64,000 bases of DNA, taken from positions 1-64,000 of the forward strand of contig VMRY01000020.1 of the NCBI GenBank assembly GCA_007713595.1, read 5' to 3'. The first letter of the stretch is position 1. The number at the start of each line of letters is the position of its first letter. This document shows, one piece after another, positions 46,026 through 54,953 of this stretch. The notes beneath the pieces were generated by a model. That model saw only the letters and a list, made by a program, of their open reading frames with translations, was not told the origin of the DNA and did no database searches. A program made the position numbers and the translations under genes. The stretch comes from Sedimenticola thiotaurini (GTDB lineage: Bacteria; Pseudomonadota; Gammaproteobacteria; Chromatiales; Chromatiaceae).

Positions 46026-46638
46026 CAAGTAAGCCAGTCACCCAGGTTGCTGTGACTGTTCGCTGCCTGGATCACTCCTCTGGACATTATACCCGGCTAT
46101 CTGGAGAGGATAGTGCGTACAAAGCCTGTGGCATTTTATTGATCTTTGCTATGCCAGCAGCATTTGCGACTTTCATATCACCAAGCAACAGAATAAACCA
46201 GGGAACAACGTCGCTACTGATTGCGCGAGTAAGTTTTGCGATGATTCTGGGTTATGAGTAGTGCAGGGCACCCGCATAGTGTTAACAGACCCTGGCATTT
46301 TGTTATGCATCAACCACTAAACTATGGAGTCTGAGATGATCGCTTTTATGCCCCTGTCTCCGTCAAGGCATAGATAAGATCTTCTAAGAGCTGAATTGTA
46401 TGAATGGCGTTCACGGGGAAGCTGCCAGTGATCTCATACAGCTAGAACAACTGGATTTTGTAGGCAAGGCTTCCAGTAGCATAAAATAGTAAGTAAATTA
46501 TATACTTGTTTGGTTCGTGCTAACCAGTACAGAGATCAAGGCGCATTTTATATGTTGGTCTCAGCAACTGAATGCTATTGTATGATAAGTGGCCAACATG
46601 TCCTGACGGTCTAGAATCAAATAATATGGAGGCGATAG
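46026..46638. other. Long intergenic region upstream of ercA-like gene
   Basis: About 610 bases. A possible sigma70 promoter lies at 46458-46487 (TTGTAG, 18 bases, TAAAAT), about 150 bases before the ercA-like start. An overlapping open frame (46013-46261) lacks coding character and is not annotated. No further feature is seen. Confidence 0.45.
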
Positions 46639-47802
46639 TTGAATAACGACTTTTCCAACCTGAGGAAATTTGTTTCACCCGAGGTTATTTTTGGCGCTGG
46701 CGCCCGGAAAAATGTTGCCAACTATGCCAGAAATTTTGGAGCACGTAAGGTTTTACTGGTATCTGACCCGGGAGTAAAGGCTGCCGGCTGGGTGGATGAT
46801 ATTGCCGGCTTGCTGGAAGAGGCTGATATTGACTATGTGACCTTTACCAACGTATCTCCCAATCCCAGGTCAAATGAGGTGATGGCGGGGGTCGACTGTT
46901 ATAGAGAGCATGGTTGTAATGTTATTGTTGCCATTGGTGGTGGTAGTCCAATGGATTGCGCCAAGGGCATTGGCATTGTCAGTGCCAATGGTCACCATAT
47001 TCTTGACTATCAAGGCGTGGACCAGATTGTTGCACCTATCCCACCACTTATTTTTATCCCGACAACAGCCGGCACCTCAGCAGATGTTTCTCAATTCGCT
47101 ATCATCAATGATGAAACAGAGCGGGTAAAAATATCGATTATAAGCAAGGCTGTGGTCCCCGATGTGGCACTGGTGGACTCAGATACAACTGAAACGATGG
47201 ATCCCTTTTTGCGCGCTTGTACCGGGGTAGATGCTCTGGTGCATGCTATTGAAGCTTTTGTGTCGACGGCCTCTGGTCCCATGACCGATATGTTTGCTTT
47301 GGATGCTATTCGCCTGATCAATGGCAATCTAGAGCAGCAGGTGGCTAATCCACATGATAAAATATTGCGTGAAAATATAATGCTTGGTTCCATGAAGGCA
47401 GGTTTGGCTTTTTCCAATGCAATTCTGGGTGCTGTTCATGCTATGTCCCACAGTTTGGGGGGGTTCCTCGATTTACCTCACGGTCTCTGCAACTCAATGT
47501 TGTTGGAGCATGTAATTAGGTACAACTACAGCTCAGCACCGGATCGTTTTAAAGTGATTGCAGAGACGATGGGGCTGGATGTACGTGGTTTAAACAGTCC
47601 ACAAGTGCAGGCATTACTGCTGAATAGAGTCGTAGAACTGAAACACAATATAGGGCTCTATCAGAAGCTCTCCGAGCTAGGCGTTAAAATAGCTGACATT
47701 CCGACTCTCTCCGAAAAGGCGATTAAAGACCCCTGTCTGCTTACGAATCCGCGTAAATCCAATAAACGTGATGTCGAGGTCGTTTATGAAGAGGCACTCT
47801 GA
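46639..47802 (+). CDS. ercA: Iron-containing alcohol dehydrogenase, ErcA-like
   Basis: 387 residues of the group III Fe-ADH fold: GGGSPMDCAKGIGI, PTTAGTSADVSQFAI, and the metal-binding His in HAMSHSLGGFLDLPHG. ErcA of Pseudomonas is a regulatory member that helps control the PQQ-dependent ethanol oxidation system, together with hybrid kinases. The hybrid kinase gene follows and overlaps the end of this gene, and the PQQ genes are nearby, so ErcA is the best assignment. The start is TTG at 46639, the only codon suited to the GGAGGC ribosome site. Confidence 0.85.
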   Translation: MNNDFSNLRKFVSPEVIFGAGARKNVANYARNFGARKVLLVSDPGVKAAGWVDDIAGLLEEADIDYVTFTNVSPNPRSNEVMAGVDCYREHGCNVIVAIGGGSPMDCAKGIGIVSANGHHILDYQGVDQIVAPIPPLIFIPTTAGTSADVSQFAIINDETERVKISIISKAVVPDVALVDSDTTETMDPFLRACTGVDALVHAIEAFVSTASGPMTDMFALDAIRLINGNLEQQVANPHDKILRENIMLGSMKAGLAFSNAILGAVHAMSHSLGGFLDLPHGLCNSMLLEHVIRYNYSSAPDRFKVIAETMGLDVRGLNSPQVQALLLNRVVELKHNIGLYQKLSELGVKIADIPTLSEKAIKDPCLLTNPRKSNKRDVEVVYEEAL

Positions 47803-49531
47803 GCCAACTGACTCAGATGCTGCCGAAGAGAGTCTCTCGTTCCAAGCGCTTATTGGCTTAGGCACTCACTCTGCGCGAAAAAATTACCACTCTGTTTTGG
47901 AAGGCAAACTCGCAGAGCTGGAGGCAGAGCGGAATCGTTACAAATGGCTTTTTGAAAATGCGTTGCATGGAATCTTTCAGGCGGATTTTGACGGTGTTGT
48001 GCGCGCTGCAAATCCAGCCTTCGCATCCATATGCGGTTTTCAAGATAGTCAGCAAGTGCTCGAAAAACTCGACTCTTTAAAATTCCTCTTTGCTCATCCT
48101 GAAGAGTATGAACGGCTAACGAATAAGTTGTTAGCTGAAGGGAAGGTCTTTCGCTATCTGGCGACTTTGAAGCGCTGTGACGATACGCTGATCTATGTGT
48201 CGATGAATGCAATTCTCAAGCATGAAGCGGGAAGCGATATCTTTGAGGCATTTGTACTGGATGTCAGCGCCTTCAAGCAGGCTCAAGATGAATTGGAAAG
48301 GCTAAATGAAGAGCTGGAAGGACGGGTTGAAAGTCGTACACAGGAACTGACGGCATCGAATGAGAAGCTGATTCAGGAGATCGCTGAACGAGAAAGGATA
48401 CAGGAACAACTCCGCGTGGCTAAAGAGGCAGCGGAGCAGGCCACTCTGAGTAAAGATAAATACCTCGCGGCCGCCAGTCATGATCTGTTACAGCCAATGA
48501 ATGCGGCTCGACTGCTGGTTTCTGCCTTGCGTGAAAGAATGCAGGAGAGTGAAGAGAGTTACCTGGTGGAGCGGATCCATATGGCGCTTGAAGGCGCAGA
48601 GGAGCTGCTCAATGACCTATTGTATATCTCTAAACTTGATCAGGATGCGGTACAGCCGCGGTTGGAGGTTTTTTCCATTCAACAACTTCTTGCTGGCTTG
48701 GAGGGTGAATTCAATGCTCAGGCCAAAAGCCTGGGTCTGCAGCTCCATGTTCTACCATCGCGCTTGAGTGTGCAGTCTGATGCCCGTTTGCTGGGGCGAA
48801 TCTTACGTAACTTTATAAGTAATGCCTTACGCTATACACATAAGGGTCGCGTGTTGGTGGGTTATCGGCGTAGAGGTGAGAATCTTAGTATTCAGGTTTG
48901 GGATACGGGTGAGGGTGTACCCCATGACCGTCTGCATGACATTTTTCAGGAGTTTCGCCAGCTTAATCGCCAGCAACGGGGTGTACGCAAGGGTGTTGGA
49001 TTAGGATTGGCAATTGTTGATCGCCTTGCCCGTATGTTAGATCATCCCATTGAAGTTAATTCTTGGCCCAATCGCGGATCCATGTTTGCGGTAGAAGTGC
49101 CATTGGCTGAATCCGCTGCGACGGGCTCTTCCAAAATACAACCTGCCTTACCCATTAATAGTTTGGAAGGTGCATGCATACTGGTACTGGATAATGACGA
49201 TAATATCCTGATCAGCATGGAAGTCCTGCTTAAACAATGGGGCTGTGTAGTATATCTTGCCAGAGATCAATACGAAGCCATCGAACTCTGTAAGGCCGAG
49301 TCATTGAGGCCGGATGTGATACTGGCAGATTATCAGCTCGATGATAATCAAACCGGTACCGACGCGGTGCTGGCAATGCGTAAGTGTGCCGGTGAGGAGA
49401 TACCTGCAGTGATTATTACCGCAGATTATAGTGATGAAGGCAGCCAGCTGTTTAAGACACTCGGCCTACCTATGCTGAACAAGCCATTGAAACCGGCAAA
49501 ACTAAGAGCCCTATTAAGTCATCTACTCTGA
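47786..49531 (+). CDS. PAS hybrid sensor histidine kinase, ErcS'/NahK-like
   Basis: 581 residues from ATG 47786, overlapping the previous stop by 17 bases. PAS domain (about 40-165: WLFENALHGIFQADFDGVV), coiled coil (170-215), HisKA with H232 in AAASHDLLQPMNAARLL, HATPase (about 330-450), and a C-terminal receiver (about 465-580) with phospho-Asp D515 in ILADYQL. No membrane segment, so a cytoplasmic sensor. The HisKA sequence is typical of the ErcS'/NahK kinases that regulate quinoprotein ethanol oxidation and, with NosP, respond to NO. Context with ErcA fits. Confidence 0.88.
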   Translation: MKRHSEPTDSDAAEESLSFQALIGLGTHSARKNYHSVLEGKLAELEAERNRYKWLFENALHGIFQADFDGVVRAANPAFASICGFQDSQQVLEKLDSLKFLFAHPEEYERLTNKLLAEGKVFRYLATLKRCDDTLIYVSMNAILKHEAGSDIFEAFVLDVSAFKQAQDELERLNEELEGRVESRTQELTASNEKLIQEIAERERIQEQLRVAKEAAEQATLSKDKYLAAASHDLLQPMNAARLLVSALRERMQESEESYLVERIHMALEGAEELLNDLLYISKLDQDAVQPRLEVFSIQQLLAGLEGEFNAQAKSLGLQLHVLPSRLSVQSDARLLGRILRNFISNALRYTHKGRVLVGYRRRGENLSIQVWDTGEGVPHDRLHDIFQEFRQLNRQQRGVRKGVGLGLAIVDRLARMLDHPIEVNSWPNRGSMFAVEVPLAESAATGSSKIQPALPINSLEGACILVLDNDDNILISMEVLLKQWGCVVYLARDQYEAIELCKAESLRPDVILADYQLDDNQTGTDAVLAMRKCAGEEIPAVIITADYSDEGSQLFKTLGLPMLNKPLKPAKLRALLSHLL

Positions 49532-49577
49532 TGGCTGATGATAGCCTGCAATCACAGTAAGCTACATTGTTATCCAG

Positions 49578-50270
49578 TCAACCTGGCCGATCAAAAAATT
49601 GATTAACAACCTTAGCGATAAGCGTGTTGTCTCGCCTCTCTGCAGCTGAAAGATTGATGGGGATTCGTTGTTGGAGTTTGCTGGGAGTACCGCCCATTAC
49701 GAGGATTTGGTGTGCCAGCTGGACGGCTTCGTAAGGATCATGGGTGACCAGCAGAGCTTTAAGCTTATACCGTTCAATAATATCCAGTAGCAGTAGTCGC
49801 AGCTGACTCGCTCGTTCTCTGTCGAGGGACACAAAAGGTTCATCCAGTATCAAAGCCTCCGGTTCTATAATCAATGCTCGGGCCAATGCGACACGGCGTG
49901 CCATGCCCAGCGACAGTTTTGAAGCCTCCAGCGCGGCTACATTCTGAAGTCCAGTCTCTTCCAGCAACTGTTCTATTCGTGCGCTTTTGTCAGGGGCTAC
50001 CATGGCGACGTTTTGATACACTGTTCGCCAGGGCAATAAACGCGGTTCCTGAAAGACAACCCCCAGCCGCGTCTCTCTATGTGTCAGTTCCCCTTCAAAT
50101 TCTATGTCCAGTCCGGCCAAAAGGCGTAGCAGGGTGGATTTTCCACATCCTGACGGCCCGAACAAAACAGTGGTTTCACCGGTGTTTAACTCAAACTGGA
50201 TTTTTCCTAATACCGGCTTCTGTTGAAATGCTTTATGCAGAATGGAAATTTGCATCACGCTTTCCGCCAT
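49578..50270 (-). CDS. ABC transporter ATPase (nitrate/sulfonate/taurine type)
   Basis: 230 residues. Walker A GPSGCGKST, Q-loop VVFQEPRLLPW, signature LSLGMARRVALARAL and Walker B ALILDEPF. It belongs to the SsuB/TauB family. The signature has SLGM in place of SGGQ, which is a little unusual. Start overlaps the permease stop by 16 bases. Together with the following permease and binding protein it forms a transporter close to PQQ genes; such ABC sets occur with quinoprotein alcohol oxidation. Confidence 0.92.
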   Translation of the reverse strand: MAESVMQISILHKAFQQKPVLGKIQFELNTGETTVLFGPSGCGKSTLLRLLAGLDIEFEGELTHRETRLGVVFQEPRLLPWRTVYQNVAMVAPDKSARIEQLLEETGLQNVAALEASKLSLGMARRVALARALIIEPEALILDEPFVSLDRERASQLRLLLLDIIERYKLKALLVTHDPYEAVQLAHQILVMGGTPSKLQQRIPINLSAAERRDNTLIAKVVNQFFDRPG

Positions 50271-51010
50271 GAGTTGACGTGTTGTTCCCAGGGTCGGACT
50301 GCAGCGTATTCAATTACCCATATGATCACGATAAATGCGATTGAGTATGCCAGTATTCCGGTAATATCAAACATCTGGAAATAGAGATGTAGCTGAAAAC
50401 CCACGCCGTTGCTGCGACCCAGCAGTTCAACAACCAATACAATCTTCCATACCAATGCAAGCCCAGAGCGGGCGGCAGCAGCAATGAAGGGTGTTAGCTG
50501 CGGCCAGATAACTTCCGTAAGCGTGGTTCGTTTAGATAATCGATAACAACGCGCCATCTCAAGAAGATCCCGGTCTAATGCTTTAGCACCCTCACGCAAT
50601 GTGACTGCCACATTAGGGATTTTATTAATTGTCACTGCCAGTATCGCGGCGACTTCATTTAATCCCACCCATAAATAACACAATATGATTATCACCAGTG
50701 CGGGCAGGTTGAGCATCAATAGAAGCCATGGATCAAAAAATCGTCCGATAGCTTTCTGCAAGCCCATCACCAGCCCAATCATGATCCCAATCACCATGGC
50801 AAGGGTGAATGCGGTAATGACACGTCCGAGTGTTGCCATGCAATGGTAGACCAATTCACCACTGCTTATCTCGTCATAGATTCGCTCAAAAACCTGCCAG
50901 GGTGGTGGTAAAAGTTCTGTGGGAGCGAAGGCAGCCATCACTGTCCAGATCAACACGAGTGATAGCAGAGAGAGTAGCTGGATGCCGATTGCCCTGGAGT
51001 TTATACGCAT
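50255..51010 (-). CDS. ABC transporter permease (SsuC/TauC type)
   Basis: 251 residues with six membrane helices. The EAA-type cytoplasmic loop is in EMARCYRLSKRTTLTEVIWP. The N-terminal IWTVMAAFAPTELLPPPWQV is typical for this family. It pairs with the ATPase (overlapping) and the binding protein 51 bases upstream. Confidence 0.92.
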   Translation of the reverse strand: MRINSRAIGIQLLSLLSLVLIWTVMAAFAPTELLPPPWQVFERIYDEISSGELVYHCMATLGRVITAFTLAMVIGIMIGLVMGLQKAIGRFFDPWLLLMLNLPALVIIILCYLWVGLNEVAAILAVTINKIPNVAVTLREGAKALDRDLLEMARCYRLSKRTTLTEVIWPQLTPFIAAAARSGLALVWKIVLVVELLGRSNGVGFQLHLYFQMFDITGILAYSIAFIVIIWVIEYAAVRPWEQHVNSWRKA

Positions 51011-51061
51011 AACGCTAATGTTTAAGCATAGAATGACAGCGCATCATAAGTTGCCGCACCC

Positions 51062-52036
51062 TTAGTAGTGAACATCAGCGATAAAGGTGCCATGATCGAG
51101 CACTGATACTTTTCCCACCAGTTTCTTCCCGCCTAAATCAGCGAGTATTTGGAATAACATAGCTGCTTGACTGCGTTCTTCCACTCCCCAGTGACTTGGT
51201 ATGCTCTGTGAAAATCCCACTTTCAGTGCCTGATAGATTTTCTCAGACTTCGCTCGCATCATCGGCTTAACTATTTCCCACGCCTCTGGCTGCGTGCGCA
51301 GAATTTGCTTTGCCTTGCGCGATGCCCGGGAAAAAGCCTGGACGAGCAGGCTTTTTGTATCTGCCATATCCGAACTAAACACATAGCCTATCATTGGCAC
51401 ATCACGATCCATTCCCAGCTGTGTCAATACATCCGTTACACCGATCAAGCGCTTAAATCCTTTGGTCTCCAATTCGGCCGCGTAGTGCCAGAACGTAATG
51501 ACAGCATCAAGCTCGCCATTTTCCAGTTTGCTAGCTAGCAATGGTGGCGCAGCGTAAATGGGATTAACCGATTTTGCCAGATTGATATTGTACTTTTTTT
51601 GCGCAAATGCCCGAATCAATAGCCAGTTTTTGTCTATAGGACCTCCGGCAATTCCCAATGTTTTCCCTTGTAGATCAGCCAGAGTCTTGATGCCGCTATT
51701 GGGTGCTACCATTAATGCACCATTCATGCGGGAGTAGGGTATGAAGCTGTATGCACGTCCTTCACTGCGTTGACGTGAAACCCAAACCCAATCGTTAACA
51801 ATGACATCAACCGCACCCCCATGCAGTGCGGTTGTAGTTGCCAACTTACCCGCATAGGGCACAATTTCCAGATTGAATCCTTCAGCCTGATCCAGCTTAT
51901 AGGCCTTTATGATTTGCAATTCCCAGTTTACTGTGCCGAACTTAAGTACGCCTACGCGAATGGTTGGGGTGACAGACCAGGCGTTAGCTGTTAGGAGTAG
52001 TGAGACTAGAAGCAATAGTGTTGCAAATCGCTGCAT
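51062..52036 (-). CDS. ABC transporter substrate-binding protein (SsuA/NMT1-like)
   Basis: 324 residues with a Sec signal peptide (LLLLVSLLLTANAWS). Mature fold: IRVGVLKFGTVNWELQII, GGAVDVIVNDWVWVSRQR, LADLQGKTLGIAGGPIDKNW. The family binds sulfonates, aromatic or small organic molecules. Similar binding proteins near PQQ genes are described as linked with quinoprotein alcohol catabolism; the substrate here is unknown. The cytochrome c gene lies 18 bases upstream. Confidence 0.88.
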   Translation of the reverse strand: MQRFATLLLLVSLLLTANAWSVTPTIRVGVLKFGTVNWELQIIKAYKLDQAEGFNLEIVPYAGKLATTTALHGGAVDVIVNDWVWVSRQRSEGRAYSFIPYSRMNGALMVAPNSGIKTLADLQGKTLGIAGGPIDKNWLLIRAFAQKKYNINLAKSVNPIYAAPPLLASKLENGELDAVITFWHYAAELETKGFKRLIGVTDVLTQLGMDRDVPMIGYVFSSDMADTKSLLVQAFSRASRKAKQILRTQPEAWEIVKPMMRAKSEKIYQALKVGFSQSIPSHWGVEERSQAAMLFQILADLGGKKLVGKVSVLDHGTFIADVHY

Positions 52037-52054
52037 AGTAAAATCCGCTAATGA

Positions 52055-52438
52055 TTAGAATGTTTTTAGATATTCTATAACCGCTCTACGCTCATCTTCT
52101 TTCTTCAACATAAAACTCATCTTGGATCGACCACCGCCTTTCGATTTAAGATATTTGGTTGGGTTGTCAAGATAGGTATGGATTTCTGGTTCGGTCCACT
52201 TAATGTTTGATGATTTACAGGCTTTCAGATAGCCTTCTGAGTATTCATAGCCCTCAACTGCACCACAGTTTCTACCTATAATGCCACTTAGGTTTGGGCC
52301 AAACTTCTTCTCACCATCTGCCTTTGCTGAGTGACAGGATTGGCATATCTTGAATACTTGCTCTCCATCTGCGGAGCTGACAGGGCTGGCAAAAATAGCA
52401 AGGCTTGTTGCAAGTGTTAAAGTCAAAGTCTTACTCAT
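52055..52438 (-). CDS. Small periplasmic cytochrome c (class I)
   Basis: 127 residues from ATG 52438, behind a GAGGAG ribosome site. A Sec signal peptide (LTLATSLAIFASPVSS) is followed by one haem site CQSCHSAK and a C-terminal Met ligand in SKMSFML. GPNLSGIIGRNCG is the class I pattern. Two extra cysteines (in GRNCGAV and YLKACKSS) may form a disulfide. It probably accepts electrons from a periplasmic dehydrogenase such as a quinoprotein. It is divergent from pqqB and first in the ABC operon. Confidence 0.93.
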   Translation of the reverse strand: MSKTLTLTLATSLAIFASPVSSADGEQVFKICQSCHSAKADGEKKFGPNLSGIIGRNCGAVEGYEYSEGYLKACKSSNIKWTEPEIHTYLDNPTKYLKSKGGGRSKMSFMLKKEDERRAVIEYLKTF

Positions 52439-52667
52439 TTGGAATCTCCTCAAATTAAAAGCTCGTCAATATTGGCCGAGATAATCACCGAAAATTTGTA
52501 TTGTTTTCCATTAGCCTTTTGTCTGAGGAGACCCTAAGAAGCAGGACGGCTATTTCAGGTAAACAGAAAAGCGCTATTTCCCGTTATATGCCATTGAACT
52601 TTTGTCGCATTGTGATCAGCCCTCTCCGTCACTAATGTGTTTTCACTAACATATGATGAGGAGCGTT

Positions 52668-53597
52668 ATGAGATTTCTTGTACTTGGTTCAGCTGCAGGG
52701 GGAGGGTTTCCTCAATGGAACTGCAATTGCGATAACTGCCAGCGTGCCCGCTCAGGTGATCCGTTAGCTAAATCACGTTCACAATCCTCTCTGGCGGTAA
52801 GCGCGGATGATGCGAATTGGTTTCTGCTCAATGCATCGCCCGATTTACGACAGCAGATAGCTGACAATCCGCTACTTCATCCCAAGAGTGGCAAGCGGCA
52901 CAGCCCTATTCAAGGCGCTGTATTAACCAATGCCGATGTTGATCATATTGGCGGATTACTAACACTGAGAGAGAGCCAGCCGCTGAATATCTATGCAACA
53001 CAGCGTGTGCATAAGGTACTTCGTGACAACTCACTTTTTAATATCCTCAATCCTGCATTTGTGGAACGCATTAATGTGCCCTTTGAACAGCAGTTTGAGC
53101 TGAAGGCTGCTGATGGTTCTCCGTCAGGTATAAATCTTACGGTTTTTCCTGTGCCCGGAAAGGTGGCGCTGTACCTGGAGAATGAAGCCGCTGGACCGAA
53201 CTTTGGAAGTGTTGCAGAGGATACGATCGGTCTTCGTATCAGCAGCGCTGATGCTGATAGGGTAGCCTACTATCTGCCGGGCTGTTCATCCCTGCCTCCC
53301 CAGCTTGGGGAGCGAATTGCAGGTGCAGATTTGGTGTTCTTTGACGGTACTACCTGGACTGACAATGAGATGATTACTACCGGCGTTGGCCATAAGACAG
53401 GTCAACGTATGGGGCATATGTCCATGTCAGGCGACGATGGCAGCATAGCGGCATTTTCTGACTTGCAGATTGAGCGACGTCTTTATATTCATATTAATAA
53501 CACTAACCCGGTACTGCTCGATAACAGCCCCGAACGGGCCAAGGCAGAACAGGCGGGGTGGGAAATCGGATTTGATGGTATGGAGATAATTCTATGA
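52668..53597 (+). CDS. pqqB: PQQ biosynthesis protein B
   Basis: 309 residues starting MRFLVLGSAAGGGFPQWNC at ATG 52668 (AGGAG ribosome site). PqqB is a metallo-beta-lactamase-fold oxygenase that hydroxylates the tyrosine of the processed peptide. Visible features are CNCDNCQRAR (zinc-binding), LTNADVDHIGGLLTLRE and MGHMSMSGDDGS. Its stop overlaps the start of pqqC by four bases (ATGA). Confidence 0.97.
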   Translation: MRFLVLGSAAGGGFPQWNCNCDNCQRARSGDPLAKSRSQSSLAVSADDANWFLLNASPDLRQQIADNPLLHPKSGKRHSPIQGAVLTNADVDHIGGLLTLRESQPLNIYATQRVHKVLRDNSLFNILNPAFVERINVPFEQQFELKAADGSPSGINLTVFPVPGKVALYLENEAAGPNFGSVAEDTIGLRISSADADRVAYYLPGCSSLPPQLGERIAGADLVFFDGTTWTDNEMITTGVGHKTGQRMGHMSMSGDDGSIAAFSDLQIERRLYIHINNTNPVLLDNSPERAKAEQAGWEIGFDGMEIIL

Positions 53598-54325
53598 CTG
53601 AGCTACTGACCCCCGATCAGCTGGAAGAGGCGCTTCGTGCCATCGGTGATAAGCGTTACCACAACCTGCACCCCTTTCATGCCATGTTACACGGGGGCAA
53701 ATGCAATAAAGGGCAGGTACAGGCCTGGGCTTTGAATCGCTATTACTACCAATGTGGGATTCCTCGCAAGGATTGCGCCTTGATGGCCAACATGGAAGAT
53801 AAGGCGATGCGGCTAGAGTGGCGCCAGCGCTATTTTGATCATGATGGACTCGGCGATGACGAGGGGGGAATTGAGCGCTGGCTCCGATTGACCAGTGCGC
53901 TGGGGCTTGATAGAGACTATGTCATCTCAACTGAAGGTATTTTGCCAGCTACCCGGCACGCCGTAGACGCCTATATTCATTTTGTGCGCGATAAACCGCT
54001 ACTGGAAGGGATCGCCTCATCGCTGACGGAGTTGTTTGCGCCATCGATTCATCGGGAGCGTATCTCTGGCATGCTGGAACATTATGATTTTGTTGATGAT
54101 TCGATGGTTGGTTATTTTCGTGAGCGATTGACTCAAGCCCCTCGGGATGTGGATTTTGCGCTGAAATATGTCAAGCAGCATGCCCGAACAGTACCCCAGC
54201 AACAGGCGGTACTGAATGCACTTATCTTTAAAACAAACGTGTTGTGGGCGCAGCTGGATGCGCTCTATCTGGCCTATGTGGAGCCTGGGATGATAGCGCC
54301 AGGTGCCTTCAGACCAGAGAGCTAA
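53594..54325 (+). CDS. pqqC: Pyrroloquinoline-quinone synthase
   Basis: 243 residues. PqqC catalyses the last step, an O2-dependent eight-electron oxidation and ring closure without metal. Conserved regions are RYHNLHPFHAMLHGGKCNKG, RYYYQCGIPRKDCALMAN, LTELFAPSIHRERI and MLEHYDFVD. Note the need for O2, which contrasts with the oxygen-sensitive AOR close by. It is coupled to pqqB. Confidence 0.97.
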   Translation: MTELLTPDQLEEALRAIGDKRYHNLHPFHAMLHGGKCNKGQVQAWALNRYYYQCGIPRKDCALMANMEDKAMRLEWRQRYFDHDGLGDDEGGIERWLRLTSALGLDRDYVISTEGILPATRHAVDAYIHFVRDKPLLEGIASSLTELFAPSIHRERISGMLEHYDFVDDSMVGYFRERLTQAPRDVDFALKYVKQHARTVPQQQAVLNALIFKTNVLWAQLDALYLAYVEPGMIAPGAFRPES

Positions 54326-54437
54326 ACAGGCTTAGACTTTTGACTAATTGATGCAGTCGTGGATGAGCAATAGAGTGGTTTTGTGCTATGGCACCTTGAT
54401 GTTCTGGCGTTTTCTCAGGTAGGTATGGGGAAGTGGT

Positions 54438-54468
54438 TTGACGACACAAGACACCGGGATGGTAATTA
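54438..54468 (+). promoter_or_regulatory. Candidate sigma70 promoter for pqqA
   Basis: TTGACG at 54438-54443 and TAATTA at 54463-54468 with a 19-base spacer, 22 bases before pqqA. Spacing is suboptimal, so this is tentative. A promoter here would let pqqADE be transcribed separately from pqqBC. Confidence 0.3.
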
Positions 54469-54490
54469 AATACTGTATGAGGAGAAATCT

Positions 54491-54565
54491 ATGAAATGGG
54501 AAACACCTGATTTTTGTGAGCTCCGTATGGGCTTTGAAGTAACTGCCTACGTTTACACTCGCTGA
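54491..54565 (+). CDS. pqqA: PQQ precursor peptide
   Basis: A 24-residue peptide, missed by length-based calling. It has the PqqA pattern with E16 and Y20 in EVTAYVYTR, the residues that PqqE cross-links to build PQQ; these positions are the same as in short PqqA proteins such as that of Klebsiella. The start ATG 54491 has an AGGAG ribosome site at good spacing. It is placed between pqqC and pqqD, rather than first in the operon as is usual. A strong hairpin follows 12 bases after the stop. Confidence 0.93.
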   Translation: MKWETPDFCELRMGFEVTAYVYTR

Positions 54566-54577
54566 GCAGTGGTAGTC

Positions 54578-54603
54578 GGGGGGCTTCCTTGCGGCAGCCC
54601 CCC
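54578..54603 (+). terminator. Strong hairpin after pqqA (attenuator or processing element)
   Basis: GGGGGGCT (54578-54585) pairs with AGCCCCCC (54596-54603), 10-base loop. No T-run follows, so it probably reduces read-through or protects the 3' end of an abundant pqqA mRNA, giving more peptide than enzymes. Confidence 0.75.
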
Positions 54604-54662
54604 AATAATCTCCTTGGTCCGAGTACCAGCGCGGATGCAAACCCTATCACGGGAGCAACATC

Positions 54663-54953
54663 ATGACGGTGCAAGATGTGCCCTTTAATCTGAATGATCG
54701 ACCGGTACTAAACTCAGTTTTTCTTTTCCGTTGGGAAGAGCAGGAGCAAGCCTTTCTGCTTCTCTACCCAGAAGGGATTATTAAGCTTAATGATTCCGCG
54801 GGCAATATCCTCAAGCTATGCGATGGTGAAAAAACTTTAGCGGTCATCATCGCAGAACTTAAATCTCTGTTCGGTAGCGATGATATCGAAGGTGATATTT
54901 ATAACTTTATGGAGGTGGCCCATGGCAAAGGGTGGATCGAAGCTAAGAATTGA
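54663..54953 (+). CDS. pqqD: PqqA-binding peptide chaperone
   Basis: 96 residues. PqqD binds PqqA and presents it to PqqE. Recognised by FRWEEQEQAFLLLYPEGIIKL near the N-terminus and NDSAGNILKLCDGEKTLAV (RiPP recognition element fold). The end of pqqD overlaps the pqqE start by 32 bases, showing coupling. Confidence 0.93.
   Translation: MTVQDVPFNLNDRPVLNSVFLFRWEEQEQAFLLLYPEGIIKLNDSAGNILKLCDGEKTLAVIIAELKSLFGSDDIEGDIYNFMEVAHGKGWIEAKN

Noticed and set aside
46013-46261. Open frame of 82 codons overlapping the DUF1488 gene end
   Set aside because: It has no ribosome site, no recognised family and irregular composition; it is probably chance.
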